Origin: G965216745 sp965216745
GTDB lineage: Bacteria; Pseudomonadota; Alphaproteobacteria; Rickettsiales; Anaplasmataceae
Reading direction: 5' to 3'
Length of the DNA stretch: 64,000 bases
NCBI GenBank assembly: GCA_965216745.1
Contig: OZ244191.1
Location: forward strand, 62,001 to 126,000
Part shown: one piece after another, positions 37,178 through 46,306 of the stretch
Numbering within the stretch: the first letter of the stretch is position 1
Layout: the number at the start of each line of letters is the position of its first letter
The notes under the pieces: generated by a model
Databases searched by the model: none
Told to the model about the DNA's origin: nothing
The model's input: only the letters and a program-made list of their open reading frames with translations
Program-made: the position numbers and the translations under genes

Positions 37178-37762
37178 TTAAGAAGACTCCTGAACTTTGG
37201 ATAAATCCAAATCAACTGAAATTTCTTTACCAAAGACAACTACAGAAACAATAGCACGCTTAGATTCGCGGTCAATGCTTTTGATTTGGCCTACAAAAGA
37301 GTCAAAAGGACTTCCGTCGTCATTTATTTTCACAGAGTCACCTTCATGCAAAGAACTGGTATCAACAATTGACATCATATCTCCAGACTCAAGCTTAGAA
37401 CGCATCTCATCGATTTGAGAATCTAGAATGATTCTAGGAGTATCTCCACTGGATAAGAACTTGTATATGTCAGCTGATACAGACAAGACTTTACCAAAAT
37501 CAGAATTATATCCTTTCATTCTTAAGAAGACATAGCCAGGAAAAAGCTTCTTTTTGCTAGCTCTAGAGGAAGAAGGAGAAACAGAAGAAGATTGACTTGA
37601 AGGAACAAAAACTTCTAAAACTGGAGAAGAAGAATCTCTAGTTATCATTTTAGCAATTGATTCTTCAGACCCAGCTCTAACCTGCAAAACGTACCAACTC
37701 CCAATAGAATCATTATCAAAAACAGAAACACTCACAACAACTGACCCTACAAGATACTCCAC
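37178..37762 (-). CDS. nusG: Transcription termination/antitermination protein NusG
   Basis: Elongation factor linking RNA polymerase with ribosome or Rho. The NGN domain begins SWYVLQVRAGSEESIAKMI and contains LFPGYVFLRM; a flexible Ser-rich insert (SSQSSSVSPSSSRASKKK) replaces the usual basic loop; the C-terminal KOW domain has EGDSVKINDDGSPFDSFVGQ. The outermost start is a GTG overlapping secE by 16 bases. A GTG at 37735, with AGGG upstream and no overlap, would give 185 residues and fits the family better. Confidence 0.94.
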   Translation of the reverse strand: MEYLVGSVVVSVSVFDNDSIGSWYVLQVRAGSEESIAKMITRDSSSPVLEVFVPSSQSSSVSPSSSRASKKKLFPGYVFLRMKGYNSDFGKVLSVSADIYKFLSSGDTPRIILDSQIDEMRSKLESGDMMSIVDTSSLHEGDSVKINDDGSPFDSFVGQIKSIDRESKRAIVSVVVFGKEISVDLDLSKVQESS

Positions 37763-37926
37763 AGCTTATCAATAGCAGAAAAAGACAAAAAATCAATAAA
37801 AGCAAAAAAAGAAGCAGCAAGGAACACAGAAACCAAAACCAACAACAAAACAAAAAAAGAACTTCGCAAATCAGACCATTCTACATTTGAAAGCTCTTTA
37901 TAAGAATCCTTAAAAAAAGACAACAC
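37747..37926 (-). CDS. secE: Protein translocase subunit SecE
   Basis: Essential small subunit of the SecYEG channel. About 59 residues from a GTG at 37926: FFKDSYKELSNVEWSDLR (the conserved amphipathic helix; 'W' with an acidic/polar context) followed by one membrane helix (FFVLLLVLVSVFLAASFFAF). The open frame extends upstream into the tRNA-Trp gene, but codons there are tRNA sequence, so the GTG start is preferred. Its place between tRNA-Trp and nusG is the standard one. Confidence 0.88.
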   Translation of the reverse strand: MLSFFKDSYKELSNVEWSDLRSSFFVLLLVLVSVFLAASFFAFIDFLSFSAIDKLWSIL

Positions 37927-37944
37927 GGAAAAAACCCAAAAAAG

Positions 37945-38016
37945 CAGGAGCGACAGGACTTGAACCCGCAACCTCTGGTTTTGGAGACCAGCGCTCTACC
38001 ATTGAGCTACACTCCT
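37945..38016 (-). tRNA. trnW: tRNA-Trp (CCA)
   Basis: A 72-base cloverleaf: acceptor AGGAGTG with CGCTCCT, D arm GCTC/GAGC, anticodon arm CTGGT-CTCCAAA-ACCAG with anticodon CCA, and T loop TTCAAGT. The 3' CCA is not encoded. It reads only UGG, agreeing with the use of TGA as stop in this window. Confidence 0.96.
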
Positions 38017-38028
38017 AAACCCGTCAAA

Positions 38029-38044
38029 AGCGTATAAATACGCT
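38029..38044 (-). terminator. Small hairpin between tuf and tRNA-Trp
   Basis: AGCGTAT and ATACGCT face each other over a two-base centre; on the minus strand TTTGA follows. It may attenuate or mark a processing site between the tuf message and the tRNA. The stem is short, so this is tentative. Confidence 0.35.
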
Positions 38045-38048
38045 GCTT

Positions 38049-39257
38049 TTAAACAGAATCATCAAGTATTTTAGTGACAATTCCTGCACCAACAGTTCTA
38101 CCACCTTCTCTGACAGCAAAACGCAAACCTTCATGCATGGCAATCTTACAGATAAGATCAACTTTAACATTAGCATTATCACCAGGCATAACCATCTTGA
38201 CACCTTCAGGTAAAGTTATAGTACCAGTGACGTCAGTAGTTCTAAAGTAAAACTGAGGCTTATAGCGAGAGAAGAACGAGGTATGTCTCCCACCTTCAGC
38301 TTGTGTTAAAACATATATTTCAGCTTCAAAAGAGTTATGAGGCTTCATACTTCCGGGAGGGGTAATCAAAACTTGACCACGTTGAACTTCATCACGTTTG
38401 ATTCCTCTAAGAAGAACTCCTATACTATCTCCAGCCATTCCTTGATCTAGGATTTTACCAAACATCTCAACGCCTGTGCAAATAGTTTCGGCATTAGGCC
38501 TAATACCAACAATTTCAACTTTGTCATTAATCTTAATAATACCGGATTCAACACGTCCAGTTACCACAGTACCACGACCAGGTATAGAGAAAACTCCTTC
38601 TATTGGCATGACAAAGTTTTTGTCTATTGGACGAGGAGGCATTGGGAATTCATCTATAGTATTCACAAGTGAACGCATTGCATCAGCAGCGTAAGGGCTT
38701 TCTTTTTGGGCAAGGGCAAAAAGAGCCGAACCGTGCACCACAACAGATTGGTCAGAAAAACCATATTTTTTCAATAATTCCCTTGTTTCTATTTCCACAA
38801 GTTCTATTAACTCTTCATCGTCTACTACGTCACATTTATTGATAAACACACACATGGCAGGAATTCCAACTTGCTGAGCAAGAAGAAGATGTTCAGAAGT
38901 TTGAGTCATTGGCCCATCTGAAGCCGACACAACAAGAATAGCACCATCCATTTGAGCGGCTCCAGTAATCATATTTTTTACGTAGTCGGCGTGACCAGGA
39001 GCATCAATGTGAGCATAATGTCTTTTTTCAGTGCAATACTCCTTAACAGCGGCATTTATAGTAATACCTCTGTTCTTTTCTTCAGGAGTATTGTCTATAT
39101 CCTCATAATTCAAAGCCTTGTTGCCAGGAATACCCAAACGAGCAAGGAATGTTGATATGGCAGCAGTTAAAGTAGTCTTGCCATGATCTACGTGGCCTAT
39201 AGTGCCCACGTTAAAGTGCTCTCTGTCGCGATTAAAAGTCTGTTTAGCAATAGCCAT
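38049..39257 (-). CDS. tuf: Elongation factor Tu
   Basis: Delivers aminoacyl-tRNA to the ribosome. 402 residues. The GTPase motifs are GHVDHGKTTL (G1), the RGITI switch region, DAPGHADYV (G3) and NKCD (G4), and domains 2 and 3 are complete (GRGTVVTGRVESG, VREGGRTVGAGIVTKIL). It is transcribed with tRNA-Tyr and tRNA-Gly upstream and tRNA-Trp, secE and nusG downstream. A four-residue insertion (about LARLGIPGNKAL) in the first domain resembles that of other Rickettsiales. Confidence 0.98.
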   Translation of the reverse strand: MAIAKQTFNRDREHFNVGTIGHVDHGKTTLTAAISTFLARLGIPGNKALNYEDIDNTPEEKNRGITINAAVKEYCTEKRHYAHIDAPGHADYVKNMITGAAQMDGAILVVSASDGPMTQTSEHLLLAQQVGIPAMCVFINKCDVVDDEELIELVEIETRELLKKYGFSDQSVVVHGSALFALAQKESPYAADAMRSLVNTIDEFPMPPRPIDKNFVMPIEGVFSIPGRGTVVTGRVESGIIKINDKVEIVGIRPNAETICTGVEMFGKILDQGMAGDSIGVLLRGIKRDEVQRGQVLITPPGSMKPHNSFEAEIYVLTQAEGGRHTSFFSRYKPQFYFRTTDVTGTITLPEGVKMVMPGDNANVKVDLICKIAMHEGLRFAVREGGRTVGAGIVTKILDDSV

Positions 39258-39309
39258 AAAACCCCAAAAACCTCAAAAAATATATAAAATTACAAAAAAT
39301 CAAAAAAAG

Positions 39310-39380
39310 AGCGGGTGATGGGGATCGAACCCACGCTGCCAGCTTGGAAGGCTAGTACTCTACCACTGAGTTACACCCGC
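39310..39380 (-). tRNA. trnG: tRNA-Gly (TCC)
   Basis: Acceptor GCGGGTG pairs perfectly with CACCCGC; the anticodon arm is CTAGC-CTTCCAA-GCTGG with anticodon TCC; the T arm is GTGGG-TTCGATC-CCCAT. 71 bases with the discriminator T; CCA not encoded. Confidence 0.95.
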
Positions 39381-39394
39381 AATAAATTTAAGAG

Positions 39395-39477
39395 TGGAGG
39401 GGGTAGGATTCGAACCTACGTACGCTCACGCGGGCAGATTTACAGTCTGCTGCCTTTAACCACTCGACCACCCCTCC
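39395..39477 (-). tRNA. trnY: tRNA-Tyr (GTA)
   Basis: An 83-base class II tRNA: acceptor GGAGGGG with CCCCTCC and discriminator A; anticodon arm GCAGA-CTGTAAA-TCTGC with anticodon GTA; a long variable arm; T loop TTCGAAT. It is the first gene of the tRNA-Tyr/tRNA-Gly/tuf transcript. Confidence 0.95.
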
Positions 39478-39489
39478 TTATATAAGACT

Positions 39490-39517
39490 ATAATATATTT
39501 TTATTGCATTTTGTAAA
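39490..39517 (-). promoter_or_regulatory. Probable promoter of the tRNA-tuf-ribosomal protein block
   Basis: On the minus strand TTTACA (39517-39512) is followed after 16 bases by TATTAT (39495-39490), and the tRNA-Tyr gene begins 12 bases further. A second -10 candidate (TATAGT) lies 3 bases downstream. The fit to sigma-70 and the place just before the first tRNA support it. Confidence 0.55.
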
Positions 39518-39586
39518 GAGCATAATTAGTATTATTTACAGCCACAGCCAAAAACAGAGCATTACAAAAACATAAGTAGCGCAATT

Positions 39587-39718
39587 ATGACAAAATATTA
39601 CAACAAAAAGCAAAAAGACCTGAATTTGAACGACGCCACACTCACCATAGCATCATATACAAAAAACACATACATTGAATACCAGCCAATGAAAGCGAGA
39701 ACGAGAAAACAAAAATAA
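39587..39718 (+). CDS. Possible 43-residue basic small protein
   Basis: ATG to TAA with MTKYYNKKQKDLNLNDATLT at the start and a very basic end (KARTRKQK). It lies in the 339-base gap between the divergent tRNA-Tyr and rlmB genes, where nothing else was found. The peptide is not an obvious chance frame, but it has no recognised family and no clear ribosome site. Confidence 0.22.
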   Translation: MTKYYNKKQKDLNLNDATLTIASYTKNTYIEYQPMKARTRKQK

Positions 39719-39819
39719 ATCACAAAAATCAAAATCTCATACCCATAATAAAAGCATAGAAAACACAAACAAAAACCTTCTAATGCACATCAACCAATTT
39801 AAAAGGAACGCAAAAAAAA

Positions 39820-40571
39820 ATGAAACAGGAAAGCAAGAAACAAAAAGAAACAAAAATATGGATATACGGAAAACACACATGCGGTGCAGCGATAGAAAAC
39901 AAAAAAAAAACAATTCATGAAGCAATAATCACTGAAAACATGCATTGCATGGTAAAAAACAAACTAGAATCGAAAAAAAAACCAAAATAGTGCCTCGAGA
40001 GCAAATGAATAAAATTGCTTTAAAAATATTCGGGAGCACAAACATAACCCATCAAGGAATAATACTTAACGTGGAACAAAGTAATCCATTGCAGCTAGAG
40101 CCAATAATATACAACAAAAAAAAATCCATAATATTATGCTTGGACAGGATATCTGATATACACAACATAGGGTCAATAATTAGATCATCTGCTGCTTTTG
40201 CGATAGAAGCAATTGTAATCACTACACATAAAACAGCACAAATTAATTCGTTTGTGCACAAAATAGCTTCAGGAGCAATAGAAGAAGTAAACATAGTGCA
40301 AGTCGTCAACCTGGCACAAACCATAAAGATACTAAAAAAAAATGGATATTGGACTTATGGATTATCCGCAAAGGGATCCCAATCAATACATGAAACACAG
40401 TTTGCACATAAGTCCGCAATAATAATTGGATCAGAAGATAAAGGAATAAGAAAACACAATGAAAGCAGCTGTGATTTCTTGATAAAGATACCAATAAAAA
40501 TAGAAAGCCTCAATGCAGCTCAAGCAGCCACAGTCGCTCTGTACGAAGCAAAAAAACAGCTTGGCAACTAA
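39820..40571 (+). CDS. rlmB: rRNA 2'-O-methyltransferase RlmB-type (SpoU family), frame broken in a 9-A tract
   Basis: From the ATG at 39820 the frame encodes the RlmB N-terminal substrate-binding start (TKIWIYGKHTCGAAIENKKK, HEAIITENMH) and then stops at TAG 39988. The rest, in the next frame (open from 39945 to 40571), is the SpoU methyltransferase domain: RISDIHNIGSIIRSSAAF (motif 1), AIIIGSEDKGIRK (motif 2), IPIKIESLNAAQAATVALYE (motif 3). The switch must occur at the A tract 39973-39981; ten As instead of nine would give one protein of 250 residues, the normal length. Either the gene is freshly broken, the base count is a sequencing error, or slippage restores it. The C-terminal half alone has a possible ATG at 39945 or 40005. 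Confidence 0.85.
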
Positions 40572-40702
40572 TTAAAAAAGATCGTAACAAATAAAAATAA
40601 TTAACACTAGATAAAAAAATGTAATATATATGCAAAATCAAACTTACTATGATAATATTTGTACGATAAAATGGATATCACGAATTAAATACAACAAATA
40701 AT

Positions 40703-42583
40703 ATGATTCTATCCAGATGGTTCTCTGCAATCCCAATATCAATCCTATGCGGAATATCATTTTATTATCAATTCACACAAAACTTTTCACTAGAGCTTCT
40801 TGTATCTTTAGTAATAATATTAGCTGCCATCAGCCAAAAAACTCAATCAATAGTATCATATATACTGACTTTTCTTGTATTGGGTTATTTAGCAGCACAA
40901 TTCAATGAGCTCAAACCAAATTACAAACAATTGGATCAAGATATATATGTAGAAGATGCAATATCAACAATAAAAAAAATAGAACACATGCATCAGTATA
41001 CCAGAATCACGCTTGATAAGGTTAGAAAATTCAAAAACGTCAGGATAGTAGTAAGAACCAAAACATACGAAAAAATGAGACCTGGAGACATAATAATGAC
41101 ATCAATGAAACTACACCCTCCCCCCGGTCCAGTGACAGAAAATGGCTATGACTTTGCAAGATTTGCTTATTTTCAAAACATCGAAGCAATAGGATTCGCA
41201 ACCAAACCTATAAAGCTGCAAATAAGAGGAAGAAAAAATACATTTAGGGAGAACATAATGCATTTGAGGCATAGAATCGACGAAACATTCAAACAAAACA
41301 TGTCATATCCCGCAAGCAGCATAGCATCAGCTCTAATGGTGGGAAAAAGAGAGGGAATAGATAAAAATACAATGGAAAACATAAGAAAAGCAGGACTGGC
41401 ACATTTACTTGCAATATCAGGATTGCATATATCATTGGTGGCTTCACTATTTTTCATTTCTACAAACTATATTGTATTAAGATACACAAAATTATCAATA
41501 AAATACGAAACTAATAAAATCGCAGCAATAATAAGCATAATCGGCAGTGGTGTATATTTGCTTCTAACTCAATACCCAGTGTCCGCTCAAAGAGCATTCA
41601 TCATGTCGACAATAATTTTTATAGGAATATTAATGAACAGACAAACCAATTCCATAAGATCAATTTCAATAGCAGCAATAACAATAATGTTACTAAAGCC
41701 AGAATCCACAACTCAACCAAGTTTTCAAATGTCTTTTATGGCAGTAATAGCGCTTTGCAGCTTCTATGAAAAACTTTCAATGAAATCATTGTCAGCAAGG
41801 TATTTAATTGCAATATTTACTAGTTCGCTTTTAGCAAGCCTAGCAACTTTGCCATATACACTATATCATTTTAATTATTTTTCTTTAGGAGGGCTAATCT
41901 CGAACTTCATAGCAATACCTCTAACCACATTCATAATAATACCATGCGGAATAATTGCTTTACTAGCTCCAATATCGCAACCTATTTTATTTAAAGCAAT
42001 GGAACATGCAATCAACATATTAATAGAATCAGCACAATACGTAGCTAATCTTCCACATTCAATTGTCTACTATCATTCTTTTTCAGGACTATCACTATTT
42101 TTTATATCAATAGGAATGTTGATATTATGCTTGACAAGCAATAAGTATAAAGCCACCAGCTTACCTGTTTTGATAATTGGCATAATATTGGCTGCAAATT
42201 ATAAAATTCCAGATGTTTTTATGCATAAACAATGTGCTGCAATTCGATCCTCAGATGGATTGATATATTTTCTAAGCAACAAACAAAGAAAAAATTTCAT
42301 CACAAACTCATGGATGTTGCAAAACGGACAAAAAGATTTGCTTTTAATAAAAAATTATTACAGAGAAGATATCAAACATGAAGAAAATCAAACAACATTT
42401 TACAAGGAAGGCAACGAATTTCAAATAGATGGTAGTAAACTTTATTTTAAAGGAGAAGAAATACTGGACATTGAGAACTTTACGCAACCTTGTTTTTTAT
42501 ACGTATACAGAAATGTGGCAAAAATCAAAGGATGCACAACTAAAAACTTGAACCTTATTTCGAAAAAAGAGAATACTGACTAA
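40703..42583 (+). CDS. comEC: ComEC/Rec2-type DNA uptake channel protein
   Basis: Inner-membrane channel that carries single-stranded DNA in natural transformation; also retained in many Rickettsiales. 626 residues: two N-terminal hydrophobic helices, a soluble domain (about 70-170) with MRPGDIIMTSMKLHPPPGPV and the DFARFAYFQNIEAIGF type sequence, then the competence domain with AGLAHLLAISGLHISLVASL and many membrane helices (about 235-490). The C-terminal 140 residues are short, and no metallo-beta-lactamase domain is present, as is usual in Alphaproteobacteria. Confidence 0.9.
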   Translation: MILSRWFSAIPISILCGISFYYQFTQNFSLELLVSLVIILAAISQKTQSIVSYILTFLVLGYLAAQFNELKPNYKQLDQDIYVEDAISTIKKIEHMHQYTRITLDKVRKFKNVRIVVRTKTYEKMRPGDIIMTSMKLHPPPGPVTENGYDFARFAYFQNIEAIGFATKPIKLQIRGRKNTFRENIMHLRHRIDETFKQNMSYPASSIASALMVGKREGIDKNTMENIRKAGLAHLLAISGLHISLVASLFFISTNYIVLRYTKLSIKYETNKIAAIISIIGSGVYLLLTQYPVSAQRAFIMSTIIFIGILMNRQTNSIRSISIAAITIMLLKPESTTQPSFQMSFMAVIALCSFYEKLSMKSLSARYLIAIFTSSLLASLATLPYTLYHFNYFSLGGLISNFIAIPLTTFIIIPCGIIALLAPISQPILFKAMEHAINILIESAQYVANLPHSIVYYHSFSGLSLFFISIGMLILCLTSNKYKATSLPVLIIGIILAANYKIPDVFMHKQCAAIRSSDGLIYFLSNKQRKNFITNSWMLQNGQKDLLLIKNYYREDIKHEENQTTFYKEGNEFQIDGSKLYFKGEEILDIENFTQPCFLYVYRNVAKIKGCTTKNLNLISKKENTD

Positions 42584-42647
42584 AATCAAAGCTTTAATTT
42601 TCAAGATCGAACTTGACAACACATGCAATAAAAAATCAAATGTTGAT

Positions 42648-43475
42648 ATGTCATTAGATACCATAACGCAAAAGTTAATAAACTACCACGCAAAGCAGCT
42701 AGAACATATAGAAGAAAATTATAAAAAATCCGGAGCATGGTTAATATATGGAATCAAAGGAATTGGGAAGCTTGCAACCTTAAAGTATTTTGCTACAAAA
42801 ACAGTGGACCCTCGAGATGCATTGGTGATAGAAAACAACAATATTAAAATAAAAAACATACGAAATTTGATTGAATTTGCAATTTCTACGCCTCTTCATT
42901 CTAAAAATAAAATCATTATATTAGACGTCTCTCTCGGGATCACCGAAGAAGCTTCAAACGCACTATTGAAGATTCTCGAAGAGCCTCCAGTGACGACGTT
43001 TATTTTTATTGTATCAGATTACATACACAAAATTTTGCCAACAATAATATCAAGATGTCATGTTATATATTTCAAACCAATAAAAATGAAAGATAGTGGC
43101 TTGACTACTCTTGCTATGGGCTCATATGGGAAATTCAAAGAAATGAAGGAATCAAAATCTATTGAGATATATAAATCTTACATAAAAATGCTACAAAAAA
43201 AGTTATCAAGTGAAAAAAATAAAATTGAATATCAGTGGTCTTACTATCTTATTCAAGTTGCTATATGCAGAATCATGCAATATAAATCAGGAGTCATACT
43301 ACAAGAAATATACAAAGGAGAAGAGATGGAAATAAGTAAAATCTCAGGGAACGTAAATTATTGGCACAAAAAATGGATTTCTATAATGGAGCTAATCAAC
43401 ATACCGAACATTGATCTTCAAGTTGTGTCAAGCATTATATTTACAGATGATTTAGAAAATATAAGCATCAAATAA
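42648..43475 (+). CDS. holB: DNA polymerase III delta' subunit
   Basis: Clamp-loader subunit. 275 residues with the P-loop-like GIKGIGKLATLK, TEEASNALLKILEEPPVTTF (the delta'/tau-type signature) and the ISRCH motif (SRC). The usual zinc-module cysteines between the P-loop and the 'D' strand are absent and the domain is short. Follows comEC after 64 bases. Confidence 0.88.
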   Translation: MSLDTITQKLINYHAKQLEHIEENYKKSGAWLIYGIKGIGKLATLKYFATKTVDPRDALVIENNNIKIKNIRNLIEFAISTPLHSKNKIIILDVSLGITEEASNALLKILEEPPVTTFIFIVSDYIHKILPTIISRCHVIYFKPIKMKDSGLTTLAMGSYGKFKEMKESKSIEIYKSYIKMLQKKLSSEKNKIEYQWSYYLIQVAICRIMQYKSGVILQEIYKGEEMEISKISGNVNYWHKKWISIMELINIPNIDLQVVSSIIFTDDLENISIK

Positions 43476-43627
43476 AAATGTATAAACCCTAATTTTAGAA
43501 AGAAAAAATCACACTCGAGCGATGTCATACAATGAAATCAAATGCGAGAAAAAACAAAATCTCTCTATTTATTGTATATAAACGCATATGAAGGTAAACT
43601 GTAAAAAAATATTTATACATCAACGCC

Positions 43628-45421
43628 ATGAAAAACATTAGAAACTTTTCCATAATAGCACATATAGACCATGGGAAATCCACATTATCTGACAGGTTGA
43701 TGCAAGAATGCAAAGCTGTAGAGGAACGCAATCTTTCCGAACAAATGTTAGATTCAATGTATACTGAACGCAAAAGAGGAATTACAATAAAAGCGAAATC
43801 AGTTAAATTGGAGCTCGAGCATACTGATGGAGAAACATATCACTTGAATTTCATAGACACGCCTGGGCATGTTGATTTTTCATATGAAGTTAGCAGAAGC
43901 CTTGCAGCATGTGAGGGGTCAATATTGGTAGTAGATTCAACTCAAGGAGTAGAAGCTCAAACATTGGCAAATGCATACAAAGCCATAGAAGTTAATCACG
44001 AAATATTGTTAGTTATAAATAAAGTAGACCTTCCAGCAGCAAATGTTGAAAAAGTAAAAGAGCAAATACAAGATGTAATAGGATTAGATGCAACAGATGC
44101 AATTGAAGTATCTGCAAAAACAGGATTAGGGGTGAAAGAAACGCTTGCATCACTTGTGGATAAGTTGCCTCCTCCTCAAGGCAACCCAAAAGACCCTCTT
44201 AAAGCTCTGCTTGTAGACAGTTGGTACGATCAATTCCTCGGAGTTGTGATTTTGGTGAGAGTAGTGGATGGTGCAATAACAAAAAATCTGAAAATAAAAA
44301 TAATGTCTACAAACAAAGTTTATCAGATAGAAAAAATAGGAATATTCAAACCAAAAAAAGAATATATAGACTCTTTAAAATGCGGAGAAATTGGATTTAT
44401 TACTGCATCAATGAAATCCACAAGCGAATGCAAAGTGGGAGACACAATAACCGAAGAAGAAAATCCATGCAAAAGCCCATTGCCAGGATTCAAGAAAATC
44501 CAAAACGTTGTTTTTTGTAGCATATTCTCCGTTGACTCTGATGGCTTCGAAGATTTAAAAGATGCAATGAATAAGCTACATTTAAATGACCCCAGCTTTT
44601 CGTTTGAAACTGAATCATCTAATGCTTTGGGTTTTGGTTTTAGGTGTGGTTTCTTGGGTTTGTTACATCTAGAAATAATTCAAGAACGAATCACTAAAGA
44701 ATTTGATTTAGAGATAATCACCACTGCTCCTAGCGTTTTATATAAAATACACATGAAAGACGGGAATTCTATTAATCTGCATAATCCAGCCGACATGCCT
44801 GATCCATCGAAAATAGAATATATGGAAGAACCATGGGTGAAAGCAACAATAATGCTGCCACAAGATTATGTAGGACCAATAATAACTTTATGTAATTCAA
44901 AGCGAGGGGAACAATCCAACATAGACTATTCGCCAGGAAAATCGATCTTAACATATAGAATTCCACTTTCTGAAATAGTGTTTGATTTTTATGACAAGTT
45001 GAAATCAATTTCAAAGGGATACGCAAGTTTTGATTGGGAAATGGATGGGTATCAGGACAGCAATCTTGTAAAATTAAGCATAATGATCAACGGAGAATCC
45101 GCTGAAGCACTTTCCTCTGTAACTCACAAGGATAAAGCTTACAGCAGAGGTAGAGATCTTTGCGAGAGACTGAAAGAATTAATACCCAGACAACAATATA
45201 AAATAGCTATACAAGCTTCAATTGGAGCGAAAATAATCGCAAGAGAAACAATAAGCGCTTACAGAAAAGATGTAACAGCAAAATTGTACGGAGGAGATGT
45301 GACTCGTAGAATGAAGCTACTCGAAAAGCAAAAAAAAGGTAAAAAAAGAATGCAATCCATCGGTCAAGTTAATATACCTTCTAGTGTATTCATAGATGCT
45401 CTAAAAATAAAAGACAAATAA
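43628..45421 (+). CDS. lepA: Elongation factor 4 (LepA)
   Basis: Ribosome-bound GTPase. 597 residues with AHIDHGKSTLSDRL (G1), RGITI, DTPGHVDFSYEVSRSLAACE (G3) and NKVDLPAA (G4); the EF-G-like domains and the LepA-specific C-terminal domain (LYGGDVTRRMKLLEKQKKGK) are complete. The ATG at 43628 fits the family start (MKNIRNFSIIAHIDHG). Confidence 0.98.
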   Translation: MKNIRNFSIIAHIDHGKSTLSDRLMQECKAVEERNLSEQMLDSMYTERKRGITIKAKSVKLELEHTDGETYHLNFIDTPGHVDFSYEVSRSLAACEGSILVVDSTQGVEAQTLANAYKAIEVNHEILLVINKVDLPAANVEKVKEQIQDVIGLDATDAIEVSAKTGLGVKETLASLVDKLPPPQGNPKDPLKALLVDSWYDQFLGVVILVRVVDGAITKNLKIKIMSTNKVYQIEKIGIFKPKKEYIDSLKCGEIGFITASMKSTSECKVGDTITEEENPCKSPLPGFKKIQNVVFCSIFSVDSDGFEDLKDAMNKLHLNDPSFSFETESSNALGFGFRCGFLGLLHLEIIQERITKEFDLEIITTAPSVLYKIHMKDGNSINLHNPADMPDPSKIEYMEEPWVKATIMLPQDYVGPIITLCNSKRGEQSNIDYSPGKSILTYRIPLSEIVFDFYDKLKSISKGYASFDWEMDGYQDSNLVKLSIMINGESAEALSSVTHKDKAYSRGRDLCERLKELIPRQQYKIAIQASIGAKIIARETISAYRKDVTAKLYGGDVTRRMKLLEKQKKGKKRMQSIGQVNIPSSVFIDALKIKDK

Positions 45422-45817
45422 TGCGAAAACAATCAAGAGATGTGATTATCTTAGATAAAATACATTACAATGCATTAATGGGCTTAAAAATAAATTCTTC
45501 GAACTTCATTTGCAAGTTTTTGATTGTTCTTATTTTAGTTTTTGTTTCTTTATCTAGTAAATAAAAAAAGATTTTTGAAGATAATATGGCCCTGTCTCAA
45601 AACTTAAATTTATTAAGACAATTTAATATGTTCTTGAAAATGTTAAAGTTAGATTTTGAGCTAAGCGTTGTTTTAACTTCTTGAAACCACAATCAATTTT
45701 AAGAATATTGTCTCATTTAAAATGTAATGTTACATAATACATTTTTGCATAAATACTAAAAACGGCATTGACTGTGTTTAATATCAAGTTAGCACACATG
45801 TGGGAAAAGAATTTATT
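45422..45817. other. Intergenic region between convergent lepA and the ratA-like gene
   Basis: About 400 bases with no frame of note. GGCCCTGTCTCAAAACTT (45590-45607) resembles the end of some transposable elements, but no matching inverted copy and no transposase remnant were seen. No clear terminator hairpin was recognised. Confidence 0.4.
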
Positions 45818-46306
45818 TCATTCCTTTGAAAATAAATCGCCAGCCCTTTCTTTGAATTTATTAAGTATCTTTATGCTTTGAGCATTGATTTTTTTCTCTA
45901 ACAAATGAGAGAAAATTCTTGAAGATAATACAGTTTTACTACAAAACTCAATTTTAGTGCAATAGTCATCCACATACTCCAAAGACCATTCATTATACAT
46001 TTCTTTGAAAATGCTAGAGCTTGAGGTGATTGTTACTTTAGCCTCTTTCGAAACGCCATTCACTTCAAGAAGTCTATGGTTTATATTTGAAATATAAGTA
46101 GTGAATAAAGGGCCAAATCCTATCCTGACTTTTGCTTCTATTGTTCCAATACTATAACTATCTTGAGACTTCTGATTATGTGAGTTTATTATTAAGACTT
46201 CTTTAAACCAACTTAAAAAATGTGGATAAGACTTAATATCCAAGATTAATTCATATAAATCCAGCAATTTGAAAGGCAATGATTCACAAATCGATACGTT
46301 TCCCAT
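45818..46306 (-). CDS. Coq10/RatA-type START-domain protein
   Basis: 162 residues from the ATG at 46306 (MGNVSICESLPFKLLDLYEL), which matches the usual start of the family ('s..i..sp..lfdLv.Dve.YP.FlPWc'); here DIKSYPHFLSWFKEVLII. Family members bind coenzyme Q (Coq10) or are called RatA toxins; in Alphaproteobacteria the gene commonly follows lipA, as here (it overlaps the lipA stop). A longer frame from 46345 would add 13 residues and overlap lipA more. Confidence 0.85.
   Translation of the reverse strand: MGNVSICESLPFKLLDLYELILDIKSYPHFLSWFKEVLIINSHNQKSQDSYSIGTIEAKVRIGFGPLFTTYISNINHRLLEVNGVSKEAKVTITSSSSIFKEMYNEWSLEYVDDYCTKIEFCSKTVLSSRIFSHLLEKKINAQSIKILNKFKERAGDLFSKE

Noticed and set aside
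45590..45720. Sequence like a transposon end (GGCCCTGTCTCAAAACTT)
   Set aside because: No inverted partner, target duplication or transposase remnant was found nearby.
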